Position numbers and translations under genes: made by a program. A DNA stretch of 64,000 nt from GCA-002733465 sp965230525 (GTDB lineage Bacteria > Pseudomonadota > Gammaproteobacteria > Enterobacterales > Kangiellaceae), in contig OZ246008.1 of assembly GCA_965230525.1 (NCBI GenBank), positions 4,588,001-4,652,000 on the forward strand, written 5' to 3'. Positions 53,942 through 63,386 of the stretch are shown here, in pieces. The notes below the pieces were generated by a model that worked only from the letters and a program-made list of their open reading frames with translations, searched no databases and was not told where the DNA came from. Position 1 is the stretch's first letter. Each line of letters opens with the position of its first letter.

Positions 53942-54010
53942 AATTGACCAGCAGTCTCTAAATTGACAGGGAGTCAACAAGATAATTATCAATGAGAATG
54001 TTAGTAGAGC

Positions 54011-54043
54011 ATCAAAAAAAGTCCCTAGTGGACTTTTTTTGAT
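54011..54043. terminator. Bidirectional intrinsic terminator
   Basis: Perfect 14-bp stem ATCAAAAAAAGTCC / GGACTTTTTTTGAT with a CTAGT loop; A and T runs in the arms serve both the plus-strand gene before it and minus-strand recQ. Confidence 0.88.
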
Positions 54044-54131
54044 CTTGAAAAAGTTGGAATAAAAGTTAAGAGCGTTGCGAAACACTTTTGGCCTTAGACT
54101 TCAAAAAATCATTCCCTCAAAAAATTCACCT

Positions 54132-56252
54132 TCATTCAAGTCCAACTTCTGCCGCCAAAACACATTTAATCACACCGTAGCTAAACTCTTCACCGAGTAG
54201 TTCTCGCACTTCTTTGAGGCTCACAGACTCGACATCGGATAACTGATTAATTGTCTGGCTAATTAAATGATAATCACTTTCTTCGATGTTAAGAATATCA
54301 AGAGGATCAAGCATTCCGGCCGCGATGGCTTCTGCCAAGTGACTGTAGACAGTATTTTCGGTCAATCCGCGTTTCTCGGCAACTTGTTCAACTGAAAGCT
54401 GTTGCGAGAATAATATGAGTGAATCATTAACGGTATCACTAAATTGTCGATTAACCGCCATAGGCAAGGGAAATTGTTTAATTACCTGTAAAAACGCGTC
54501 CCCATATTGAGCTAGCTTTTTTTCACCAACACCAGGAATAAATTGCAATTCACTTAACTGGCTTGGTCGCCGTTCACACATTTCAATTAGAGTGGCATCA
54601 TGAAAAATCACATAAGGTGGCACACTATTTTCATCAGCTAATTTCTTCCTTAGTTTTTTAAGTTCTTCAAACAAAGTTTGATGAAAAGAGGCTACTTTAC
54701 TTTTCTTAGATTTTTGAGACTTTGTCGGTGCGACCATTTTTCTTGCTTCAAGTTTTTGCTCGCCTCTCAGAATGGGACGACTAGTCTCAGTCAGTCGAAT
54801 TCTGCCGTAGTTTTCATGATCAACATACAAATACCCTTGGGCGATTAATTGGCGAAATATACTGCGCCATTCAGCCACGGAAAAAGCATCACCAATTCCA
54901 TAGGTGGATTGTTGATCATGTTTGTTTTTGATAATTCTTGGATCATTTTTTCCGAGTAAGACATCAATTAAGTAGCCAACGCCAAACCGTTGGCCAGTCC
55001 GGTAAGCACAGGACAAAGCTTGCTGAGCAGGCAAAGTTGCATCCCAAGTTTGCGGAGGTGTTAAGCAGTTATCACAGTTTCCGCAAGGCTTTTCTAGTGT
55101 TTCGCCAAAGTAGCTTAGTAACAACTGACGACGACAACTGGAAGCTTCGCAAAGTCCAAGCATAGAATCGAGTTTTTGTTGCGAGATTTGTTTGTAGTTA
55201 TCGCTGGCATCGCTTTGCTGCATCATTTGTCTTAAGGTAATCACATCCTGTAACCCATATGCCATCCATGCACTTGATGGCTGTCCGTCGCGCCCCGCTC
55301 TACCGGTTTCTTGGTAATAGGCTTCTATACTTTTAGGTAAACTTAAGTGAGCTACAAACCGAACGTCAGGCTTGTCGATGCCCATACCGAAAGCGATGGT
55401 CGCAACAATTATCACGCCCTCTTCTCGCAAAAAATGCTGCTGATTTTGCTGCCGAGCATCGGCACTTAAACCGGCATGGTAAGGTAATGCAATACGACCT
55501 TTATTACTTAACCACTCGGCGGTTGCTTCTACTTTTTTTCGAGACAAACAGTAAACGATACCAGCATCATTGGCAAAATTTTGTTGGATAAATTGCCATA
55601 GTTGATCGCGGGCATTATGCCCTTCTGATATCGCATATCGGATATTCGGTCGATCAAAACTATTAATAAACTTAGCGGCATTTTGCAAGTCGAGTTGTTG
55701 AACAATCTCTTGTTGGGTTCGCGGATCGGCGGTTGCAGTTAAGGCGATTCGAGGAACGTCTGGAAATTGTGTGTGAAGTAAAGATAGCTGCTGGTATTCC
55801 GGTCTAAAGTCGTGTCCCCACTGCGAAACACAATGAGCCTCATCGATTGCAAAAATTGAAATGCGAATCTGTTGTAAAAGCGCCAAAAACGATTGAGTTA
55901 GTAATCGTTCAGGGGCAACATAAATAAGATCGAGTTCCCCCCGCTGTAACTGCGACTCTATTTGACGAATTTGCTGATGAGTTAGACTTGAATTAATAAA
56001 TGCTGCATTAACACCGATAAGATTAAGCGCATCAACTTGATCCTGCATTAGAGCGATTAATGGCGAGACGATAACCCCAACCCCTTCTCTGATGATGGCT
56101 GGGATTTGGTAACAGAGCGACTTACCGCCGCCTGTCGGCATCAGAGCAAGTACATCTTGCCCATCGATTAGACTGTTAATTATTTGCTCTTGATTTAAGC
56201 GAAAGCTATCGTAGCCGAAGGTTTTATTGAGTAATTGTAATGCTGATTGCAT
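54132..56252 (-). CDS. recQ: ATP-dependent DNA helicase RecQ
   Basis: 706 residues from the ATG at 56252 (a longer frame adds 15 atypical residues). Walker A MPTGGGKS at 38-45, DEAH in FAIDEAHCVSQWGHDFRP, helicase C-domain with ETGRAGRDG, then the zinc-binding RQC part with CxxC-type cysteines (ASSCRRQLLLSYFGE, CGNCDNC). HRDC domain about 510-590. Beyond it a helix-turn-helix-40-like extension (LSVEQVAEKRGLTENTVYSHL) adds about 100 residues to the 610 of E. coli RecQ. 3'-5' helicase in recombination and replication-fork repair. Confidence 0.97.
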   Translation of the reverse strand: MQSALQLLNKTFGYDSFRLNQEQIINSLIDGQDVLALMPTGGGKSLCYQIPAIIREGVGVIVSPLIALMQDQVDALNLIGVNAAFINSSLTHQQIRQIESQLQRGELDLIYVAPERLLTQSFLALLQQIRISIFAIDEAHCVSQWGHDFRPEYQQLSLLHTQFPDVPRIALTATADPRTQQEIVQQLDLQNAAKFINSFDRPNIRYAISEGHNARDQLWQFIQQNFANDAGIVYCLSRKKVEATAEWLSNKGRIALPYHAGLSADARQQNQQHFLREEGVIIVATIAFGMGIDKPDVRFVAHLSLPKSIEAYYQETGRAGRDGQPSSAWMAYGLQDVITLRQMMQQSDASDNYKQISQQKLDSMLGLCEASSCRRQLLLSYFGETLEKPCGNCDNCLTPPQTWDATLPAQQALSCAYRTGQRFGVGYLIDVLLGKNDPRIIKNKHDQQSTYGIGDAFSVAEWRSIFRQLIAQGYLYVDHENYGRIRLTETSRPILRGEQKLEARKMVAPTKSQKSKKSKVASFHQTLFEELKKLRKKLADENSVPPYVIFHDATLIEMCERRPSQLSELQFIPGVGEKKLAQYGDAFLQVIKQFPLPMAVNRQFSDTVNDSLILFSQQLSVEQVAEKRGLTENTVYSHLAEAIAAGMLDPLDILNIEESDYHLISQTINQLSDVESVSLKEVRELLGEEFSYGVIKCVLAAEVGLE

Positions 56253-56391
56253 GCTATTTATTTTGCTCGATTTAAAAGACTCATTATAGCGAGTCACACT
56301 TTTATGGATATAGCTGATCTCTCAAGCCAAGTGGGGAGATCGGCGGCAATGGGCTAAAGAAACATTACCGCTCTAAATTATAAATTCTGTT

Positions 56392-56904
56392 TTAGCTGCG
56401 GTTGATCTTATCTACCCACGCCATACCAATGGCCGAGGCGACAAATGTGAGATGAATAATCACATACCACATAAGTTGAGTTTCAAAACTCTCAGGAAAT
56501 TTGTTAAATGATTCAGAAACATTCATAAATTTCTGCAACAAGTGAATGGAGGAAATTGCCACAATCGACGCCGCAACTTTCTGTTTAAGTGACCCAGAAT
56601 CGAGCTTTCCTAACCACGATAGCTTTTCTGCGTCATCATCAATATTTAAGCGAGAGACAAAGTTTTCGTAACCCGAAAACATTACCATCACAATCAGTCC
56701 ACCAACCAAAGCAATATCAACCATGGACAATATAAATAAGATTAAATCGGTTTCTCTAATCTCGAGTACATTGGGCAAAGTATGAAAAACTTCTTGGAAA
56801 AACTTTATGCCTAGCAATAGCAAAGAAATACTCAGTCCGATATAAACAGGTGCCAAAAACCATCGGCTTGCATACATTAACCTTTCAAACGTTCGTTCTA
56901 ACAT
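56392..56904 (-). CDS. yqhA: YqhA / UPF0114 membrane protein
   Basis: 170 residues with four membrane segments (about 17-37, 53-77, 110-123, 143-162). N-terminus MLERTFERLMYASRWFLAPVYIGLSISL and the FSGYENFVSRLNID motif are diagnostic of the family (TIGR00645). GAGAG precedes the ATG. Function unknown. Confidence 0.95.
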   Translation of the reverse strand: MLERTFERLMYASRWFLAPVYIGLSISLLLLGIKFFQEVFHTLPNVLEIRETDLILFILSMVDIALVGGLIVMVMFSGYENFVSRLNIDDDAEKLSWLGKLDSGSLKQKVAASIVAISSIHLLQKFMNVSESFNKFPESFETQLMWYVIIHLTFVASAIGMAWVDKINRS

Positions 56905-57299
56905 GGGGTCTCTCTGTTGATTGGTGCTGTGATTTATTATTCTCGTAAGTCATTATTATAACGAGATTAATGGGCAATAGGTATGTGCAACCGAGCAATA
57001 GATAAAGATTCTCGCCTGCTTACAATCGCAGTGTGAGCGATTTAATTCTGAAACTGCTAACTAAAATGACTCAATAATCCACAGAATGAGAAAAAATAAC
57101 ACGACTTATTCCACGAAGCTGCTAGAATATTGGGCTGAATGGTTGAAATGCCTGAGGATATTGACAAGATCTTAATGTAAGACCTTAACGCAAAATCTTA
57201 ATGCAAAATCTAAATGAAAGATCGCAAAACAAGATTTTTGCCTATTCAATAGAAACGGATGACAGATTAATCGAATAATCGGTATTGATTTAACCCACT
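56905..57299. other. Intergenic region with tandem repeats
   Basis: About 395 bases, AT-rich, between divergent genes. Five 13-bp repeats at 57169-57233 are listed separately. No gene seen. Confidence 0.6.
57169..57233. repeat. Five tandem 13-bp repeats
   Basis: Units start at 57169, 57182, 57195, 57208 and 57221; consensus ATCTTAATGCAAA with drift along the array. Located upstream of the hydrolase gene. Confidence 0.88.
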
Positions 57300-58625
57300 A
57301 TGCTAGCGCTGACTAAACAAATCTCTCCCCAAATAGGCTTGGCTGTGACGGCCAATCGCAAGCCTACGGCAGGGCTTGGCGTATTGTCAGTTCGGTTACG
57401 CGCGGCCCTCGCCAGCCTTGCGGCTCTTATCCTAAGCGCCTGTGCCGAACCCAGTGCAATTGAGAGCAAGTCGACAAAGATCAGCACCACCAAGTCTGAA
57501 AATTCAATCACCTATGGTCGCCGAGTAAGTTTTAGCTACCCCGACTTTTCAGGAGATTATCCAGTCGCTTCTCACTCAATGTTGTTGACCGATTATGGTC
57601 GAGCCGAAACATTTAAACCTAATAGCCTGGAGCGACGTAAACTACAGGTTCGTTTTTTTTACCCGACCGATGAATCCGCAATAGAGCTATCGCAAAAAAA
57701 GCTCCCTGTGATTAACCCGATAAGCTGGAAATACTTAGTCGGGCACCAACAAATTGAGGGTAAACGCTTGCGGTATGCCAATTACCAAAACGCCGTATGG
57801 GATGTGACGTTAGATTCTCCGGTAAATAGCGAACGACAAAACTTTCCGATCTTGGTGTTTTCGCACGGCTACGGATACAACACCGAATCCTATACGGCCT
57901 TGCTCGCCGAGCTTGCCAGCAAAGGCTATTTAATTGTTGCAATTAATCACAGCTATGGTGCTAACCCGAGTGATTTGGGTATACAGGGTGAACAAGACTC
58001 GCAATTCTCAGCGACACTCCAATCGTCACAACAGCCCGACCGATTCATTTGGGCTGAAGAATTAAAACATCACGCAATTGAACAATATTTACCAATATGG
58101 AGTGATGATCAAGTCTTCGTAATTGAACAACTGGCTCGGTTGAATAGCGAAATGGACTCAATGTTTTATCAAAAGCTCGACCTATCTAATGTCGGGTTAT
58201 TTGGTCATTCCTATGGTGGTGCGGCGGCTTACCATACAGCGGCGAGAGATAGCCGAGTAAAAGCAATTATGGATATTGATGGCACCATCTTTAACTACGA
58301 TAAGAATACGATTGTTCAACCCTTCGCATTTTTAGTTTCAGACCAGCATCAACCAAAGTTTGATTTTAACGATGCGACTGCAAGCAAATACTTGGTTAGA
58401 TTAAACCGCTTTAGCCATGCTACTTTTACCGATCATATTTTATGGTGGCAATGGGATTATGATGAACCGATTTCCGAACTCGGCGAAGTTGAATCACTTC
58501 GAGCGATCGAACTAACCAGCGAACTGGTGGACGACTTTTTTGCTGGTCATTTACTTCAACAACCTTCCCAGTGGTTTAATCAGCAAGATATTACCACCAA
58601 TGAATTTTCCGTTAGCTTGAAGTAG
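57300..58625 (+). CDS. PAF-acetylhydrolase-like alpha/beta hydrolase, lipoprotein
   Basis: Up to 441 residues. The ATG at 57300 puts 29 residues before a lipoprotein signal peptide; a TTG at 57384 would start directly at the signal (SVRLRAALASLAALILSAC), so the true start is open. After the lipobox LSAC, the hydrolase begins with QVRFFYPTD, oxyanion region LVFSHGYGYNTESY, nucleophile GHSYGGAAA, an Asp in MDIDGT and a His in FSHATFTDH, as in the PAF acetylhydrolase/plasma lipase family. It probably hydrolyses short-chain esters or lipids at the envelope; substrate unknown. Confidence 0.88.
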   Translation: MLALTKQISPQIGLAVTANRKPTAGLGVLSVRLRAALASLAALILSACAEPSAIESKSTKISTTKSENSITYGRRVSFSYPDFSGDYPVASHSMLLTDYGRAETFKPNSLERRKLQVRFFYPTDESAIELSQKKLPVINPISWKYLVGHQQIEGKRLRYANYQNAVWDVTLDSPVNSERQNFPILVFSHGYGYNTESYTALLAELASKGYLIVAINHSYGANPSDLGIQGEQDSQFSATLQSSQQPDRFIWAEELKHHAIEQYLPIWSDDQVFVIEQLARLNSEMDSMFYQKLDLSNVGLFGHSYGGAAAYHTAARDSRVKAIMDIDGTIFNYDKNTIVQPFAFLVSDQHQPKFDFNDATASKYLVRLNRFSHATFTDHILWWQWDYDEPISELGEVESLRAIELTSELVDDFFAGHLLQQPSQWFNQQDITTNEFSVSLK

Positions 58626-58636
58626 CTGTTATCGGA

Positions 58637-59752
58637 TTACCATAACTTCAGCACTTGCAACTCATTTAAGCCAATCACTAAACCGGCTAATACAATCACG
58701 CCCAAGCCAAACCAAATACCCAGATTCGACTTTTTGGTTGTCATCCGCTGATGCGCTTTTTTCATCTTGTCGGTGATGGCGATTGCCTTCATAGGTTTCA
58801 TATTTCTAATTCGCTCGAAAAATAGCGTGCCACCGGAAGGCTCTTCATGTTGCAAAATGCTATTGATTGCTTTCGCTCGTTCAAGGGTTGTTCTTGGCTT
58901 TCGCTTGCCAAATTCACTAACAATGCTGGACAGACTCATTGACTCAAATCCCAATGCGCGCCAAGGAATATCTTTTTGAGAGGAATACCACTGAGAATTG
59001 GCAATTTCAGGAATTAGGGTGATGAGATGTTGTCGTTCAATGTTGGGATTGTTATGGCTAATAACATAATCGGCTTGCTCAAATAGTTGAATGACTTTTT
59101 GAATGTCTAGCGGCGAATCGAGGTATTCATCCTGCTTAATATTGAACTTGCTAAATACTCTTTCCGGCGTGTCAATAATCGTTTTACGTGTGCCTGTATA
59201 GGTTTGCAGCACTCGAAATGCTGGTGATTGATCAGCGGCATATTCGGACAAAACTAAGGAAAGTTGCACGATTTCATCTGACTCTTTTTTACCGGTATAG
59301 GCTGCACACAAGGTTAAATATTTGAGCTGCTTTAAATTACTTTCTGCTTGCGGTGATATTAAAGTCAGATTAACTTTTGCTTTAGTATCAAGTTCAACGA
59401 TATCGGGTTCGGACTCGATGGCGAGCAAAGACAGGCTTTGATCTTCTTTTTCAAACGCCTTTTCAATTATCGATTCCTTGAGGACATGACGCGTTTTAGC
59501 GATATGCTCGAGCCTTTCATAGACATCTTGGAGTGCCTCTTGATCCGCATTGGGGTGATCGGCATATCGACTCAGAATTTCATGCTCTTGCTTAAACGAT
59601 TTGTGAAAATGATAAAGATCCGCCAATTTCAGATAGTTTTCTAGCGGTAACTTGGTTTGTTGCTTGGCAGAATCAGCTTCTTGCGATCGAATGACCGAGA
59701 GCAACTTTTTTTCGACCAGTTCAGTGAGATTGGGAGTCGGGTTATCAGCCAT
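58637..59752 (-). CDS. Membrane-anchored protein with catalytically dead DnaQ-like exonuclease fold
   Basis: 371 residues. Residues 1-120 are helical, TPR-like. Residues about 145-310 align with DEDD 3'-5' exonucleases: LTLCAAYTG takes the place of the D-x-E-T-T-G motif (Asp and Glu both lost, 149 and 151), VISHNNPNIER of the H-N-x-F-D-R motif (Asp to Glu), SQKDIPWRALGFES (258-271) is the strongly conserved W-R-A-L-G-F-E-S segment, and the final Asp is missing in RKPRTTLERAKAINSIL. A C-terminal membrane helix (about 345-362) anchors it. The active site is gone, so binding rather than cleavage of nucleic acid is the likely role. Family call is from motif reading only. Confidence 0.65.
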   Translation of the reverse strand: MADNPTPNLTELVEKKLLSVIRSQEADSAKQQTKLPLENYLKLADLYHFHKSFKQEHEILSRYADHPNADQEALQDVYERLEHIAKTRHVLKESIIEKAFEKEDQSLSLLAIESEPDIVELDTKAKVNLTLISPQAESNLKQLKYLTLCAAYTGKKESDEIVQLSLVLSEYAADQSPAFRVLQTYTGTRKTIIDTPERVFSKFNIKQDEYLDSPLDIQKVIQLFEQADYVISHNNPNIERQHLITLIPEIANSQWYSSQKDIPWRALGFESMSLSSIVSEFGKRKPRTTLERAKAINSILQHEEPSGGTLFFERIRNMKPMKAIAITDKMKKAHQRMTTKKSNLGIWFGLGVIVLAGLVIGLNELQVLKLW

Positions 59753-59897
59753 AGTTTAATTATTTTAATCGTTTTAACCAGCTTTTAGGCACTTGCAAGC
59801 GTAAATTCTTATCGCAATGACGAGCAACTAATCACGCCCTATTGATTAAACTATAACCCAAATTGACCAAACATACCATGTTGTGGGCTATCGCTAG

Positions 59898-60809
59898 TTA
59901 CTCTAAGCTATTAATATCACTACATTTAAACTGTTCAATCATGGCTGTGATTAACTCAGCGAGTGCTGCTGTCATTAATGCAAAGTCGGCGTCAAACTTA
60001 ACCAATTCATCTTCGCCTTTTAGCTCATCATTATCTTTAAGCAGCTCTTCGCTAAATTTTATGCCTTTGACTTGTAAGTTGTCTTGAATGCTAGCCGTAA
60101 GTCGCTCCTTAAATACAATTCCCAGTCGTTTAATACTGTAGCCATCTTCGAGCAAGCTTGCGACATAGGGGTTGCTAGCATCATAGTCTTTAAAACTTGC
60201 GGTTTTTTCTTCTTGGTGGTCCTTTAATTGATAATCGCCACTCAAGGTCCAACCTTGCGGCATTTCGGTATTCAGCCAGCGGCTCATAATGTCGGCTGGA
60301 TTTTCTTCGGGCATTAATTGCATTGCGCCAAACGAACCGATGGTTTCCGTTAGTAGTTGATAAAACTCATCGACCTGCGCAGGTGACGAAGCATTGATAA
60401 CCAAGAGTTTTCTTAAATTGTCAAAATAAGCAGAAATATGAGTCGAGCGGGCGAAGGCATTGGGCAGCATTGCGCTGACTAAGTCCTCTTTGATAGTTTG
60501 CTTTTCTTTTCGATAAACTTTACGCCCTAGTTCTTGTTCAAGTTCTAATACCTTCTCTTCGAGTGCTTCTTTGACGGTACTCGCGGGTATCATTTTTTGC
60601 TCTTTACGCATACAAAATAACACGCAACCTCCGGCCGCGTGCACTAAGTACTGCTTGTGTCGATGAATCGGTGACACCCAGCCTAGGGTTTTATCGGCTT
60701 GTCGCGCACAACTTTGGAATCGCTTTTCAGATAATTTTTCTTCTAACTCATCAGCAGTTAAGGAGAAATGCTCAGGAAAACGATACACATGCAAATTTTT
60801 AAACCACAT
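59898..60809 (-). CDS. rdgC: Recombination-associated protein RdgC
   Basis: 303 residues, the standard length. N-terminus MWFKNLHVYRFPEHFSLTADELEEKLSEKRFQSC and PASTVKEALEEKVLELEQELGRKVYRKEKQTIKEDL (in parts, about 78-112) are typical for RdgC. It forms a ring-shaped dimer around DNA and limits RecA activity in replication and recombination. Single gene here, no partner. Confidence 0.98.
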   Translation of the reverse strand: MWFKNLHVYRFPEHFSLTADELEEKLSEKRFQSCARQADKTLGWVSPIHRHKQYLVHAAGGCVLFCMRKEQKMIPASTVKEALEEKVLELEQELGRKVYRKEKQTIKEDLVSAMLPNAFARSTHISAYFDNLRKLLVINASSPAQVDEFYQLLTETIGSFGAMQLMPEENPADIMSRWLNTEMPQGWTLSGDYQLKDHQEEKTASFKDYDASNPYVASLLEDGYSIKRLGIVFKERLTASIQDNLQVKGIKFSEELLKDNDELKGEDELVKFDADFALMTAALAELITAMIEQFKCSDINSLE

Positions 60810-60973
60810 AAACTTAATAACCTAGGACTATTGGGGGGTAAAATCGGGGGCGCTATTATTGCAATTTTAATCACTAGATTAAAGCGGTTTTAACGACCTC
60901 ATTGATATAACCTTTTAGGCCAAAATTCTGCTAAAATCCCCATACTCCACTCACCATCGATTAATTTCTAACC

Positions 60974-61189
60974 ATGCAAACATTTTCTCTCGAGGGTCGT
61001 CCTCACATCACCTTAGACAATTTATTAAAACACGAAGGTTGGTGTGAAAGTGGTGGTGTTGCCAAACAAGTGATTGCGGCTGGCATGGTCAGTGTTGATG
61101 GCAAAGTTGAGTTGCGTAAACGATGTAAAATAAAACCGCAACAAGTGGTCGAGTTTCAAGATCAAGCGATCAAAGTCATCGCCGAATAA
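60974..61189 (+). CDS. ybcJ: S4-domain RNA-binding protein YbcJ
   Basis: 71 residues; one S4-like domain, LDNLLKHEGWCESGGVAKQVIAAGMVSVDGKVELRKRCKI (about 18-57, given here in parts), the full length of the YbcJ family. Binds RNA; its precise partner is unknown. Divergent from rdgC. Confidence 0.94.
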   Translation: MQTFSLEGRPHITLDNLLKHEGWCESGGVAKQVIAAGMVSVDGKVELRKRCKIKPQQVVEFQDQAIKVIAE

Positions 61190-61333
61190 ACCACCTATAC
61201 ACCAGCAAGTAATCGTTTGTTGCCGAGAACACGGCCAGCGCTTTAACTGAGCTTTCTGCCAGCGATGATAAATTAACGAGTGCGCACAAGTGACCACTCA
61301 CCGGAGCAAGTGGCCAATAATTAATCGGTGCGA

Positions 61334-63154
61334 TTATAAGAACGCGAATGAGTCTTCATCTAAACGGGTCAAGCTCTTCGGGTTGGCCATCATTGTGGAG
61401 GACAGTGTTTTAATTCGAGGAAAAATCCGCTCAAAATAAAACTCAGCCGTTCTCACTTTAGCGCGATAAAACTCAATATTTTCGGGCTTCTCAGCAATTC
61501 GCTCGTTGGCTTTTTGCGCCATCATCGCCCACATATACCCCATCGTGATGTAACCAGAATACATTAAATAATCGACCGATGCGGAACCAACAATGTCGCG
61601 GTTCTTGCGCGCTTTAAGCGCAAGCCTTAAGGAATACTGTTGCCAGTTAACCACTGCCTTACTGAGCGGCCAAATAAACTTGTTCATTCGACGCTTATGT
61701 TCATTGTCGGATAGCATGCTGTGATCCTTACAAAAAGAAAGAATTTCTTTTGCAAAAGCCTTAAGACTGCGACCACGCTGCATCAGAATTTTTCGACCTA
61801 ACAAGTCCAAGCCCTGAATACCGGTAGTCCCTTCGTAAAGAGTTGAGATTCGCGCATCTCTGACAATTTGCTCAAGACCCCACTCCTTAATGTACCCGTG
61901 ACCACCAAAGACCTGCAAACCAGCATTGGCAGATTCGAGTCCAAGTTCAGTTAAAAATGCTTTTAGAATAGGTGTTAGAAATCCCAATTGATCATCAAGC
62001 TGAGCCTTTTCTTTTTCATCTTTGGCTTGTTCTAATTGGTCAACAATTTTTCCAGCGTAAAAAATCATCGCTCGACCGCCTTCGGAAATCGCTTTTTGAG
62101 TCAATAACATTCTTCTAACGTCAGGATGAACAATAATCGGGTCGGCCACTTTTTCAGGGTACTTAGGTCCGGACAGAGAGCGCATAGACATTCTCTCTTT
62201 GGCATAAGGCAAAGAGATTTGATAAGCCAATTCAGCGGAACAGACACCTTGCATAGCGGTACCAATTCGCGCGGTGTTCATAAAAGTAAACATATACTCG
62301 AGGCCTTTATTTTGCTCGCCAATCAAATATCCTTTTGCGCTGTCAAAATTGATCACGGCTGTTGAGGAAGCTTTAATGCCCATCTTTTCTTCGATCGACC
62401 CGCAACTAACATTATTTGGCTCGCCAATCGAACCGCCTTGATTGACTGTCATCTTTGGCACGATAAATAACGAAATTCCTTTGGTTCCAGCCGGCGCATC
62501 GGGTAATTTTGCAAGAACGATATGAATGATATTTTCTGTCAGGTCATGCTCCCCAGCCGAAATAAAAATTTTACTACCTGTAATGTCGAAACTTCCTTCT
62601 TCGTTGGGCACCGCTTTGGTTCTAACCTGTCCAAGATCTGAGCCACACTGTGCTTCGGTTAGACACATGGTGCCGCTCCATTCGCCGGAAGTGAGTTTGT
62701 GCAAATAGGTTTCTTTCTGCTGCTCGTTTGCATGTTCAATTAATGTATTCATAGCGCCTAAGCTTAGTCCCGAATACATTGCCCAGGCCCAATTTGCGGT
62801 GCCAATCATCTCTGTACGCAACAGCCCGACTGACGGTGGGAGCCCTTGACCGCCATACTCAACTGGATGGGAAAGTCCGTGCCATCCACCCTCGATGTAT
62901 TGCTGGTAAGCTTGCTTAAATCCTTTAGGTGTTGTCACTTGACCATTGTCAAAATGGCAACCTTCTTTATCACCACTTTGATAGAGCGGTGCTAATTCGG
63001 ATTGGCAAAGTTTATTACATTCGCTCATGATCATATCCACTAGCTCAGCATTAGCTTCTTCATAAGCTGGAAACTTCTGGTAATGCGAATAGAAGTCTAA
63101 GACCTCTTCAAATACGAACTTCATATCAGCGATAGGTGCGGTATAGTCAGTCAT
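61334..63154 (-). CDS. Acyl-CoA dehydrogenase with C-terminal extension (DmdC-like)
   Basis: 606 residues, longer than the 380-400 of ordinary enzymes. N-terminal helix domain with DMKFVFEEVLDF and the conserved GWHGLSHPVEYGGQGLP, FAD motif MCLTEAQCGSDLGQVRTKA (about 160-178), and the catalytic Glu candidate in LYEGTTGIQGLDLLGRKIL (about 430-448). The last 130 residues are the extra helical domain shared with methylmercaptopropionyl-CoA dehydrogenases (DmdC) and related fatty acyl enzymes. Substrate open: DMSP catabolism or general beta-oxidation; no dmd gene is adjacent. Confidence 0.92.
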   Translation of the reverse strand: MTDYTAPIADMKFVFEEVLDFYSHYQKFPAYEEANAELVDMIMSECNKLCQSELAPLYQSGDKEGCHFDNGQVTTPKGFKQAYQQYIEGGWHGLSHPVEYGGQGLPPSVGLLRTEMIGTANWAWAMYSGLSLGAMNTLIEHANEQQKETYLHKLTSGEWSGTMCLTEAQCGSDLGQVRTKAVPNEEGSFDITGSKIFISAGEHDLTENIIHIVLAKLPDAPAGTKGISLFIVPKMTVNQGGSIGEPNNVSCGSIEEKMGIKASSTAVINFDSAKGYLIGEQNKGLEYMFTFMNTARIGTAMQGVCSAELAYQISLPYAKERMSMRSLSGPKYPEKVADPIIVHPDVRRMLLTQKAISEGGRAMIFYAGKIVDQLEQAKDEKEKAQLDDQLGFLTPILKAFLTELGLESANAGLQVFGGHGYIKEWGLEQIVRDARISTLYEGTTGIQGLDLLGRKILMQRGRSLKAFAKEILSFCKDHSMLSDNEHKRRMNKFIWPLSKAVVNWQQYSLRLALKARKNRDIVGSASVDYLMYSGYITMGYMWAMMAQKANERIAEKPENIEFYRAKVRTAEFYFERIFPRIKTLSSTMMANPKSLTRLDEDSFAFL

Positions 63155-63386
63155 GGTTTGTGCCTTTCTGTTTTAATTTGACGCTCTTTGGGCGAGCCAA
63201 TAGAACTATTCTGGCAGTTTTCTTGTGTCATTACAACTGGTCCGATGAGATAAAGATCGCCATTCTCGTATATTTAGCTGTTTAGACTGAGATCTTCTGG
63301 CCGCTTTTGTTTAGAATAGCCTCAGTTATCCACTTAGCTGTTTGACCGATTCGTCAACGAACATTTTATAAGAAAACCAACAAGTT

